This document shows, in pieces, positions 27,030 to 35,120 of a DNA stretch of 64,000 bases; the stretch's first letter is position 1, and each line of letters starts with the position of its first letter. The stretch is from NCBI GenBank assembly GCA_024228575.1, contig JAAETH010000618.1, forward strand, positions 1 through 64,000, read 5' to 3'. The DNA is from Actinomycetes bacterium (GTDB lineage Bacteria > Actinomycetota > Acidimicrobiia > Acidimicrobiales > Poriferisodalaceae). The translations under genes and the position numbers were made by a program. Below the pieces are notes generated by a model. It did not search any database and was not told the DNA's origin. It was given only the letters and a program-made list of their open reading frames with translations.

Positions 27030-29705
27030 CTAGATGGCGTCGATTGCGGTGATCGGATCGGTGAGGTTGGTGTCGCCGAGGGAGCCGAGAAAGCTGAGGT
27101 TGGAGAAGTTGAAGATGCCTCCGTCGGATGCGACGAGGAGGTAGCCGTTGCCGTATGGGACCATGCCGTTGATCGGTTCGTCGAGTCCGTTCCCCGGCGT
27201 CAGGATGGCGGGAATGGATCCGCGGAATGGTGCGTCGAACGCGAAGACACCTCCGTCTGCGGCGACGAGCCAATAGCCGGTGTTGTCCGGGTCTGGTGTG
27301 AGGCCCACGACCGGCTGGTCGAGGGTGGCGCCGGGGAGGACCTGGGGTATCGATCCGGCGAAGTTGGCGTCACCGAAGGCGAAGATACCTCCGTCGGATC
27401 CCACGAGGTAGTAGCCGTTGCCCGTTGGGGTTGAGGCGGCTCCGATGATGTCGCCCGCGAGGCTGAAGGCGAGCAGGTCACCGTGTGATTCCGCGGATCC
27501 GTGGGCGCTGACTCGTCCCCTGTTGGTGAAGATCCAATAACCGTTGCCGTCTGGTGTGGATGCGAGGGTTGTGGCTCGTTCGTCGGTTTCGAGTGTGGCG
27601 GGGTCGAGGTGGCCCTGGTCGGTCGCGTTTGCGAAGGCATGGATGTTGCCGTCCTGGTCGAGGATCCAGTAGCCGTCGCCCGAGGGGTGAAGCTCGATGG
27701 CCGTGGCGTTTGTGGTGGTGGCGTTGCCTTGGTCGGTGATGTCCCCGAAGGGGTAGACGCCACCCGCCGACGTGACGACCGCGTATCCCTCCGGTGCCGA
27801 TGTGGGCGCCAGCCCGGCAGCGGCGGTCGAAGTCGATGTTGTTGTTGGCGAGGTCGTCGAGGTCGTGGAGGTGGTGGAGGTGGTGGACGGTGTCGTACTG
27901 GTCGTTGAGGTCGTAGTGGTACCGGCCGGCGGAGCGGTCGTCGGGGTCGTCGGGGTCGTCGATGTCGTCGATGTCGTCGACGTGGTGCTGGTTGTTGTCG
28001 TGGTGGTGGTCGGTGGCGGCGGAGTGCATGGCCGATCGAGAACACCACCGATCGCCAGATCGGGCCTCTGGACCGTCAGGTAGCCGTAGTAGACGTGATG
28101 CACGATCACCGAAGACGCGGCCGGAGTATCGAGATCGACCTCGAACTTCCCGTTCCAGTCGAACTCGATCGTGCCAGGAGCCGATGCAGGCGGAGGCGAC
28201 ATCAGATCCACGATCAGGTTCTGGGGTGGCTCGATGAAATAGGTCACCGGCCCCAACGTGGCGGTCAACGGCGCCTCGCAGCCGTCGGCCGAGCCGACGT
28301 TCACCGAGTTGAGCGCGAAGTCGGTTTCGTTGCCGAGGATCAGGGGCGGGTCCACAAAGAGGCCTCCGCCGCCCGGCCCGAAGTAGAGCTCGTAGGTGCT
28401 CCACCGGTGATCGGCCGGATAGGCGATGACGAGCTGGTCGCCGCGGGGTCCCTTGCTTCTCTGCACCCCACACCCGATGGTGCCCGAGCACTCGAGAGGT
28501 TGCTCGCCGAGCCTCGCGATGGTGGGAACACTTCCCTCGGGGTGATCGATCGATGGGTGAATGTCGATGAGCAGCGGTTGACCAACGCCATATGGTTGGA
28601 GCTCGATACCGGTGTTGACCCAGTCCTGGTCCGAGGTGCGCCCCTTCTCGACGATGTTGACGCCAGCGAGTGGTCCGTACGAGAACGTCGAGACGGCGAC
28701 CGGATCGGCCTCGGTCGCCACAGCTCGTTGGGTGCCGGCTGGCACCCAACGGCCGTACGGAAGGACGATCTCGACCTCGGGGTGGCGTTCATCGGTGGGC
28801 CACTCGGCGGTGCGTATTCCGTCGCTCTGGGGTCCGCCGGCTGCGAGATCGGGGCGGTCGGCCGGTGGGTAGGCAATGGGGACACCCAGCGTCTCCAACA
28901 TCTCGAACCGGCCATCGGGTCCGGTGAGCAGATCGTCGTAGATCAACCACATTCCGTTGTCGCCAATGGGTATGCGGAACCTGGCACCTTCCACGGGGTT
29001 GCCCTGTGGGTCGATGACCCGGCCTGTGGCCGATCGAGGCTCGAGGATCTCGACGGGAGACATCAGCGTGTGGATGGTGCCCGCCTCGGTCGGGGGTATG
29101 TCGACCGATGTCAGATCGCTCGACTGCCCCACGGCGAGAACACTTCGCAACGGTGCGGGCCAGACTTCGATCTCGAACCAGCCATCGGTGGCCTCCGTGG
29201 GTGTGAGAGCGGAGAACGCTCCTCGCGATGATCCCGTGTCTGGATCCACGAGCCACGTGGTGGCGTTGAGCGAGTCGAGGGCCGGGCCGAACTCCGACAC
29301 CGCTTGAAAGCGAACGTGGGCCGGTGGTGTCATTTCGATTCGAGCCACGGTCTCCACATCCTCGGCCACTTCGACCGTCGCCAGCTCGCCGGTTCGGTAG
29401 ACCTCCGACCACCAGTCATTGCCATACCGCCCGAAGATGGCCCAGATCTGGCGTTCCCCGACGGGCAGTTCGATCACCGTTCCGGCGTCGGTCGAGCCGT
29501 CCCACACGGCGCCCAGTGCCGCGTCAAAGACACTTGCCGGCAGTGCTTCGCCGGTAGCCGCATCGACAACCTCGAAGCGCACCGTGCCGGTGCCAGCCGC
29601 ATTGGCGTCAGTCGCCAGCGGGAACACCGATGCCGCCACCACACAAGTACTTGCCACGCAGAGTGCTTGAAGCCATCTGCGTCCACCACGGAGAGTAGTC
29701 ATCAT
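27030..29705 (-). CDS. Large secreted protein with Thr-rich linker and C-terminal GYWLVA-DGG repeat domain
   Basis: An 891-residue exported protein. Residues 1-36 are a signal peptide (basic start, hydrophobic ALCVASTCVVAASVFPLA core, AxA-type site near ANA). Residues 37-560 contain several beta-sandwich-like segments (carboxypeptidase-regulatory-like GRVIDPQGNPVEGARF near 230) of unknown role. Residues about 561-626 are a Thr/Ser/Pro linker. The last 260 residues hold six repeats of about 45 residues built on GYWLVAxDGGVFAFGDAxFxGS, which suggests a beta-propeller. Such repeats are frequent in Acidimicrobiia surface proteins. There is no LPXTG signal or C-terminal helix, so it is likely released or bound through another partner. 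Confidence 0.82.
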   Translation of the reverse strand: MMTTLRGGRRWLQALCVASTCVVAASVFPLATDANAAGTGTVRFEVVDAATGEALPASVFDAALGAVWDGSTDAGTVIELPVGERQIWAIFGRYGNDWWSEVYRTGELATVEVAEDVETVARIEMTPPAHVRFQAVSEFGPALDSLNATTWLVDPDTGSSRGAFSALTPTEATDGWFEIEVWPAPLRSVLAVGQSSDLTSVDIPPTEAGTIHTLMSPVEILEPRSATGRVIDPQGNPVEGARFRIPIGDNGMWLIYDDLLTGPDGRFEMLETLGVPIAYPPADRPDLAAGGPQSDGIRTAEWPTDERHPEVEIVLPYGRWVPAGTQRAVATEADPVAVSTFSYGPLAGVNIVEKGRTSDQDWVNTGIELQPYGVGQPLLIDIHPSIDHPEGSVPTIARLGEQPLECSGTIGCGVQRSKGPRGDQLVIAYPADHRWSTYELYFGPGGGGLFVDPPLILGNETDFALNSVNVGSADGCEAPLTATLGPVTYFIEPPQNLIVDLMSPPPASAPGTIEFDWNGKFEVDLDTPAASSVIVHHVYYGYLTVQRPDLAIGGVLDRPCTPPPPTTTTTTTSTTSTTSTTSTTPTTPTTAPPAGTTTTSTTSTTPSTTSTTSTTSTTSPTTTSTSTAAAGLAPTSAPEGYAVVTSAGGVYPFGDITDQGNATTTNATAIELHPSGDGYWILDQDGNIHAFANATDQGHLDPATLETDERATTLASTPDGNGYWIFTNRGRVSAHGSAESHGDLLAFSLAGDIIGAASTPTGNGYYLVGSDGGIFAFGDANFAGSIPQVLPGATLDQPVVGLTPDPDNTGYWLVAADGGVFAFDAPFRGSIPAILTPGNGLDEPINGMVPYGNGYLLVASDGGIFNFSNLSFLGSLGDTNLTDPITAIDAI
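27829..28025 (-). repeat. Low-complexity Thr/Ser/Pro-coding minisatellite
   Basis: Short imperfect ACC/ACG/TCG-type units (GTCGTCGA, GTGGAG on the plus strand) encode runs of Thr-Ser-Thr-Thr between the N-terminal and repeat domains of the secreted protein. Copy number is likely to vary between strains. It has no constant repeat-spacer order. Confidence 0.8.
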
Positions 29706-29783
29706 TCACACGAAGATATAGCTGTGTGTGCCGGATGCGCAAGGGCTTGTGAGCGACTCATCGGGATTGACTACGGTTCACCC

Positions 29784-30707
29784 ATGACGCAGTACGAACG
29801 GCTCGAGATTCCCGTGGATGGTGGAGCGCTGGCGGCCGGCCGCTGGGGGAGTGGCGACACCGTCATCGTCGCTTCACACGGCATCACGGCAAACCATCTT
29901 TCGTGGCAGGCCGTCGGCGACATGCTCGACGCAGAAAGCCACGGTGCCGTCAGTCTGGTCGCGGTCGACCACAGGGGTCGCGCAGGAAGCGCCGACACAC
30001 CCGGTGAGTACGGCCTGGCCCAGCACGCGGACGACGCGGTTGCGGTCCTCGACCATATGGGCATCGACAAGGCCGTCTTCGTCGGCCACTCGATGGGGGC
30101 CTTTGTTGTCGCAAACGTCGCCGAGCGACACCCGGACCGGGTCGAACGGCTCGTTCTCGTCGACGGTGGTGTGCCGTTCGTGGTCGACCTGCCCGGCGGA
30201 TTCGAGATCGACGAACTCGACGACGAGGCGATCGAGGCAATTGTCCAGTCGGTCATCGGGCCAGCACTCGATCGGCTGAATCAGCGCTGGGCAACCATCG
30301 ACGAATACGTCGACTTCTTCCGCGCGCACCCCGCATTCCAGCCGCCCAATGAGTGGACGCCTGCCGTGGAGGCATACGTGACCTACGACGCCGTGACCAC
30401 ACCAGAGGGCGATGTTCGGTCGAGCGTGGCGAAGGGGGCCGTCCTGGTCGACGGCGCCTCCGCCATCGTCGATCCGATCTCGGCTTCGGCCATCGAGCGC
30501 GTCTCGGTTCCGACGACTCTGTTGTGGTGCCCGCGTGGCATTCTCGACCAGACACCAGGCCTCTACGCCCCAGAGCAGATCACTGCGGTCGAGGCCGAGT
30601 TCGATCATCTGACCGTCAGGCTCATCGACGGTACGAACCACTACACGGTCCTCGTAGCCGATGCCGGCGCGGCGGCGATTGTGTCCGAATTGCTCGCGAA
30701 CGCGTAG
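29784..30707 (+). CDS. Alpha/beta-fold hydrolase
   Basis: A 307-residue alpha/beta hydrolase. The oxyanion region is SHGITANHLSW, the nucleophile elbow is VGHSMGAF, and the catalytic His is in GTNHYTVL near the C-terminus. The DHRGRAGS stretch is the usual HGxxG-adjacent motif of esterase and epoxide hydrolase-like enzymes. The start was chosen at ATG 29784 because the upstream frame runs antisense to the secreted protein gene. Substrate unknown. It ends 44 bases before the aldehyde dehydrogenase gene and could be co-transcribed with it. Confidence 0.85.
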   Translation: MTQYERLEIPVDGGALAAGRWGSGDTVIVASHGITANHLSWQAVGDMLDAESHGAVSLVAVDHRGRAGSADTPGEYGLAQHADDAVAVLDHMGIDKAVFVGHSMGAFVVANVAERHPDRVERLVLVDGGVPFVVDLPGGFEIDELDDEAIEAIVQSVIGPALDRLNQRWATIDEYVDFFRAHPAFQPPNEWTPAVEAYVTYDAVTTPEGDVRSSVAKGAVLVDGASAIVDPISASAIERVSVPTTLLWCPRGILDQTPGLYAPEQITAVEAEFDHLTVRLIDGTNHYTVLVADAGAAAIVSELLANA

Positions 30708-30751
30708 CTTGGAGGCAAGTACGTAGTCCATCGCCGGAATCGGAGACGCGC

Positions 30752-32203
30752 ATGACAACCGATCAACTACTCGATCGTCGCAAGTTCTACATCGATGGGG
30801 GATGGGTAGACCCCAAGTCCCCACACGATCACGGGGTCATCAATCCCTCGACCGAGGAACCGTGTGCCGTCATCTCCTTCGGTTCTCAGGAGGACACCGA
30901 CGCCGCCGTCGCCGCAGCGAAAGCTGCGTTCTGGGGCTGGGCCGAGACGCCAAAGGCCGAGCGCCTCGAGAAACTCAAGGCTCTTCTCGAGATCTACAAG
31001 TCGCGCCGCGATGACATGGCCGCGACCATCTCACTCGAGATGGGTGCCCCTATGAACCTGGCGGGTACCGCCCAGTGGGGTGCGGGGATGATGCACCTCA
31101 TGGATGCCATCAACCAGGTCGAGAGCTTCGACTTCGACCAGATGCTGGGCGAGCACGCCCCCAACGACCGCATCTTGCGCGAGCCGGTTGGTGTCTGCGC
31201 CATGATCACACCCTGGAACTGGCCGATGAACCAGGTCATCCTCAAGGTCGCATTCGCTGCCGGTGCCGGCTGCACGATGGTGCTCAAGCCTTCCGAGGAG
31301 GCACCGCTGTCCTCGATGTTGTTCGCCGAGATGGTCCATGAAGCCGGGTTCCCGCCAGGCGTGTTCAACCTCGTCAACGGTGACGGCCTCGGTGTCGGCA
31401 CCCAGCTGTCTGGTCACCCCGACATCGACATGGTGTCGTTCACCGGCTCGACCCGCGCCGGTACTGCCATCACCAAGAACGCAGCCGACACCGTCAAGCG
31501 TGTTGCCCTCGAGCTCGGTGGCAAGGGCGCCAACATCATCTTCGACGACGCCGACGAGATGGCCGTTCCTCGCGGCACCGCACACTGCTTCAACAACAGC
31601 GGCCAGTCGTGCAACGCACCGACTCGCATGCTGGTTCAGCGCGGTCGCTACGACGAAGCCGTAGCGGCAGCAAAGGCGGTTGCCGAGCAGACCGCTGTCG
31701 ACATCGCCCAGAAGGAGGGTGGCCACATCGGACCGGTTGTCAACGCGGTCCAGTGGGGCAAGATCCAGGACCTCATCCAGAAGGGTATCGACGAGGGTGC
31801 AACCCTCGTGGCCGGTGGTGTGGGACGTCCCGAAGGCCACGACAAGGGCTACTTCGTCAAGCCGACGGTGTTCGCCGATGTCACCCCCGACATGACCATC
31901 GCCAAGCAGGAGATCTTCGGCCCGGTCCTGTCGATCATGCCCTTCGACACCGAGGACGAGGCGCTCGAGATCGCCAACGACACCTCGTATGGTCTCACCA
32001 ACTATGTCCAGACCACCGACAACGAGCGGGCGCACCGCCTCGCACGGCGTCTGCGTTCTGGCATGGTCGAGATGAACGGCCAGGGCCGCGGCATGGGTGC
32101 TCCGTTCGGCGGCTACGGCCAGTCGGGCATCGGCCGTGAAGGCGGCGTCTGGGGTCTCGAAGAGTTCCTCGAGGTCAAGTCGGTCAGCGGCTGGACCGAG
32201 TAG
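30752..32203 (+). CDS. NAD(P)-dependent aldehyde dehydrogenase
   Basis: A 483-residue ALDH-superfamily enzyme. The catalytic Cys is Cys287 in NNSGQSCNAPTR, the general base is Glu254 in ALELGGKGAN, and Asn156 sits in TPWNWP. FTGSTRAGTAI is the cofactor glycine motif. The acidic residue and Thr positions do not settle NAD versus NADP. The substrate is probably an aliphatic or aromatic aldehyde; no specific neighbour identifies it. An upstream CGGAGACGCGC gives a weak ribosome site. A 13-bp hairpin lies 46 bases after the stop. Confidence 0.9.
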   Translation: MTTDQLLDRRKFYIDGGWVDPKSPHDHGVINPSTEEPCAVISFGSQEDTDAAVAAAKAAFWGWAETPKAERLEKLKALLEIYKSRRDDMAATISLEMGAPMNLAGTAQWGAGMMHLMDAINQVESFDFDQMLGEHAPNDRILREPVGVCAMITPWNWPMNQVILKVAFAAGAGCTMVLKPSEEAPLSSMLFAEMVHEAGFPPGVFNLVNGDGLGVGTQLSGHPDIDMVSFTGSTRAGTAITKNAADTVKRVALELGGKGANIIFDDADEMAVPRGTAHCFNNSGQSCNAPTRMLVQRGRYDEAVAAAKAVAEQTAVDIAQKEGGHIGPVVNAVQWGKIQDLIQKGIDEGATLVAGGVGRPEGHDKGYFVKPTVFADVTPDMTIAKQEIFGPVLSIMPFDTEDEALEIANDTSYGLTNYVQTTDNERAHRLARRLRSGMVEMNGQGRGMGAPFGGYGQSGIGREGGVWGLEEFLEVKSVSGWTE

Positions 32204-32249
32204 GTCCAGATCTCGAGCTCTACCCGGGCTCGTTACTACTTCTCTGCTC

Positions 32250-32296
32250 AACCCCGGTGTTCCGGTGTCGCTTGACGACATCTGAACACCGGGGTT
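32250..32296. terminator. Perfect 13-bp inverted repeat after aldehyde dehydrogenase
   Basis: AACCCCGGTGTTC (32250-32262) and GAACACCGGGGTT (32284-32296) form a perfect 13-bp stem with a 21-base loop. The right arm runs into TTTGTATTTG. It fits a transcription terminator for the gene ending at 32203. The same AACACCGG core recurs at 33249 and 33284, so it may instead be a protein-binding site; both roles are possible. Confidence 0.55.
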
Positions 32297-32354
32297 TGTA
32301 TTTGATGGTGTTCTCGCTCGTTTCGGTGTCCCACCCTCGCACCAGACACTGGGC

Positions 32355-33245
32355 ATGTCGAAACAGATCGATTCCGCCCTCACCCGTATCGCTGCGGGCC
32401 AGCACGGGCTTCTCAGCCGTGTCGACATCGCCGAAGCCGGCGTCGATTGCGTTCGGGGTCCTATCGAAAGGCAGCGCCCGGTGTCGTGTCGGTAGCCGGG
32501 TCGGTGTCGACGTGGGAACAGTCGGTTCTGGCTGCGGTGATGTCGACGGGAGAAGGGGCGGTGGTCTCCCACCACACGGCCGCCTTCCTGCATGGCCTTG
32601 TCGAGTCGAGGCCCGAGAGAATCGAGATCTCGACCACGAAGTCCTACACGCCCAAGCGCGCGTGGAGAATTCATCGGCGCCACGAACTCCCACCGTCTCA
32701 TCGGGCACGGAAGCGTGGGATAGCCACGACATCGGTTCTCCGGACGCTTGTCGATTGTGTCGCCGATGGTGCTGATGCCGCCGCGCTTCTCGACACCGCA
32801 GGCCGATTGAAGCTGACCCGGCTCGCGGCAGCGTACGAGTTCCTCACCGGCTTTGCCGGACGGGGCAGGACGGGTGTGCCGGCGCTGCTCGCCGAGGTCG
32901 AGAAGCGACATCGGCGGGAAGGGATCAGCGAGTCCGAACTCGGATCGATGTTCCACCGGCTGCTGCGTGACAACGATGTGCGGGCACCGACACCCGTTTC
33001 GAGATTGGTCGCTCCGACGGCACATTGATCACGCGGGCCGAAAACGCCTACGTCGGGCCAAGGCGATAGTCGCGATCGACGGATACAAGTGGCACAGCGA
33101 TCACTCCCGGTTCCAGAAGGATCGGACCCAGCAGAACGAGCTCGGGTCGATGGGGTGGAGAACCTTTCGCTACACGGTGCACCATCTGGAGGAGTCGCCA
33201 GAGGTCGTCATCGCGCAGATGTGTTCGCTCGCTATCGAGTCTCGA
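32355..33245 (+). pseudogene. AbiEi-type/DUF559 domain protein, broken by at least three frameshifts
   Basis: The gene can be followed across three reading frames. Frame A (from ATG 32355): MSKQIDSALTRIAAGQHGLL, the usual winged-helix opening of AbiEi-like proteins, ending at a stop near 32490. Frame B (from about 32441 to 32995): RKAAPGVVSVAGSVSTWEQ, then helices reaching ESELGSMFHRLL. Frame C (about 32992-33060): TRFEIGRSDGTLITRAENAY. Frame A again from about 33060: IVAIDGYKWHSDHSRFQKDR and the GWRTFRYTVHHL ending of DUF559. A piece between the first two blocks also seems lost. The order and spacing match intact family members, so this is decay or uncorrected sequencing error, not chance. 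Confidence 0.8.
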
Positions 33246-33248
33246 CAA

Positions 33249-33295
33249 AACACCGGTGTTGGGTGGTCGGAATCCGACACGGAAACACCGGTGTT
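33249..33295. promoter_or_regulatory. Paired AACACCGGTGTT palindromes upstream of acyl-CoA synthetase
   Basis: Two exact copies of the 12-base palindrome AACACCGGTGTT at 33249-33260 and 33284-33295, 35 bases apart start to start. A third palindrome, GTCGGAATCCGAC, lies between them. The pair is 53 bases before ATG 33348 and probably covers its promoter. They could be operator sites for a dimeric regulator. Confidence 0.55.
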
Positions 33296-33347
33296 CGCAA
33301 CGGCTTCGTCGATTGGGGCAGAATCGAGTCCGAACAAGGGGAAGACC

Positions 33348-35015
33348 ATGACCGAGAAGATGTCCTACACGGTTGGCGAATCCGACCCGCCGGTTCGCGA
33401 TCTGACCATCGGAGATGCGCTGCGTGAAGCGGCCGCGGATGCCCCGGACACGATCGCCATCATCGAGGGTGTGCCCGATCCGGCGAACAGACGGACCTGG
33501 ACCTACGCCCAGTACTTCGCCGATGCCGAGACGGTGGCCAGGGCGCTTCTGGCCCGGTACGAGCCGGGTGACCACATCGCCATTTGGGCCCAGAACATCC
33601 CAGAGTGGATCCTCCTCGAGATGGGTTGCGCTCTCGCCGGCATGGTCGTGGTCACGGTCAACCCCGCATACCAGGCCCACGAGCTGCACTATGTCCTCAC
33701 CCAGTCGAAGGCAGCTGCCCTTTTTGTCGTGGACGAATACCGGGGGAACCCGATGCTTGCGACCGCGAGAGAGGTTCAGCCGAACTGTCCGGATCTGAAG
33801 GAGATCGTGCGCATCGCAGAGTGGGAAGACTTCGTCGGGGCTGCCGGCTCACACGAGGGCGACCTGCCGGAGGTGGCTCCCATGGACACGGAGCTGCCGG
33901 AGGTAGCTCCCATGGACACGGAGCTGCCGGAGGTAGCTCCCATGGACAAGGTCATGATCCAGTACACGTCGGGTACCACGGGCTTCCCGAAGGGGGCCTT
34001 GTTGCATCACCGAGGGCTGGTCAACAACGGCGCCCACTTCCTGAACCGCATGGGAATCGAGACAGGCGACACCTACTTGACGATCATGCCCCTGTTTCAC
34101 ACGGCGGGAAGTGTGATGTCGACCCTTGGCTCGATATCGAAGCGAGCGACCAACGTGTTGGTCGAGACCTTCGATCCCGTTCTGGTGCTGAAGCTGATGG
34201 AGGAGTACAAGTCGGCCGGGCTGATGGGTGTGCCAACGATGCTGGTCGCCATGATGGAAGCCCCGACGTTCGAGACGACCGACCTGTCCTCGCTGAAGGG
34301 CATCTGTTCTGGCGGGTCGCTCGTGCCAGAGCAGATGGTAAAGGAGCTCGAGAACCGCCTCGGGGCTCCCTTCACCATCGTGTTCGGTCAAACCGAGTGT
34401 TCACCCGTGTCTTCGATGACGTTCCCCCACGACACCCTCGAGGACAAGGCGACCACGATCGGACCGCCCATGCCCAACGTCGAGGTGAAGATCGTCGATC
34501 CCGAAACCGGCGAAACCTTGCCCGTGGGCGAGACCGGTGAGTATTGCGCCCGCGGCTACAGCATCATGCACGGCTACTTCGACATGCCCGGACAGACAGC
34601 CCAGACAATCGATTCCGAGGGCTGGCTTCACACCGGCGACCTCGCGGCGATGGACGAGCGTGGGTATTGCACCGTCGAGGGCCGCCTGAAGGACATGATC
34701 ATCCGCGGAGGCGAGAACATCTACCCCAAGGAACTCGAGGAGCTGCTGTTCGCTCACGAGGCGGTGGGTGAGGTGGCTGTCGTCGGCCTTCCCGACGACA
34801 AGTGGGGCGAGGTCGTGGCCGCATTTGTGCGGCCGGTTCCCGGCCACGCTGTCGACAAGACGAACCTGTTCGATTTCATGAGGGCGAACCTGGCGCCGCA
34901 CAAGACTCCGAGGCACTGGTTCGCTGTCGAGGACTTCCCCCTCACAGGGTCGGGCAAGATCCAGAAGTTCCGGCTGCGTGAGCAGTGGCAGGAAGGCGAG
35001 TGGGAGGAGCTGTGA
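33348..35015 (+). CDS. fadD: Acyl-CoA synthetase (AMP-binding, class I adenylate-forming)
   Basis: A 555-residue fatty-acid/aryl CoA ligase. The AMP-binding loop is QYTSGTTGFPKGALL, then FGQTECSP, GWLHTGDLAAMDERGY, GRLKDMIIRGGENIYPKELEE and the C-terminal GSGKIQKFRLRE, whose Lys transfers the acyl group. AAGGGGAAG precedes ATG 33348, which fixes the start; the open frame continues upstream into the remains of the DUF559 gene but has no other support. Residues 173-201 hold a three-copy 10-residue repeat (LPEVAPMDTE) just before the ATP loop, absent from normal family members. It is followed by the monooxygenase gene on the same strand. Confidence 0.9.
   Translation: MTEKMSYTVGESDPPVRDLTIGDALREAAADAPDTIAIIEGVPDPANRRTWTYAQYFADAETVARALLARYEPGDHIAIWAQNIPEWILLEMGCALAGMVVVTVNPAYQAHELHYVLTQSKAAALFVVDEYRGNPMLATAREVQPNCPDLKEIVRIAEWEDFVGAAGSHEGDLPEVAPMDTELPEVAPMDTELPEVAPMDKVMIQYTSGTTGFPKGALLHHRGLVNNGAHFLNRMGIETGDTYLTIMPLFHTAGSVMSTLGSISKRATNVLVETFDPVLVLKLMEEYKSAGLMGVPTMLVAMMEAPTFETTDLSSLKGICSGGSLVPEQMVKELENRLGAPFTIVFGQTECSPVSSMTFPHDTLEDKATTIGPPMPNVEVKIVDPETGETLPVGETGEYCARGYSIMHGYFDMPGQTAQTIDSEGWLHTGDLAAMDERGYCTVEGRLKDMIIRGGENIYPKELEELLFAHEAVGEVAVVGLPDDKWGEVVAAFVRPVPGHAVDKTNLFDFMRANLAPHKTPRHWFAVEDFPLTGSGKIQKFRLREQWQEGEWEEL
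33864..33950 (+). repeat. Tandem 30-bp in-frame repeat, 2.9 copies
   Basis: Units begin CTGCCGGAGGT and end ACACGGAG; copies lie at 33864-33893, 33894-33923 and 33924-33950. Copies 1 and 2 differ by a single G-to-A change and copy 3 ends AAG instead of ACGGAG. The near identity points to recent expansion. Confidence 0.92.
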
Positions 35016-35120
35016 GGTTCGGCCGCTCCTTCGAGCACCACACACCCTTGATCGGATCATGTGTGACGGGTTGGTACCTGCCGCCCGGTGGTGAGATCCT
35101 TTGAGGCGGAGGGGAAGATC

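Noticed and set aside
27829-28025. CRISPR-like repeats
   Set aside because: The repeats are short, contiguous and in frame with a Thr-rich linker; there are no spacers or cas genes.
32853-33347. Apparent DUF559 to acyl-CoA synthetase fusion (one frame from about 32853 to 35015)
   Set aside because: The DUF559 tail is the end of a broken gene; the synthetase has its own AAGGGGAAG site, family N-terminus at 33348 and palindromes in between.
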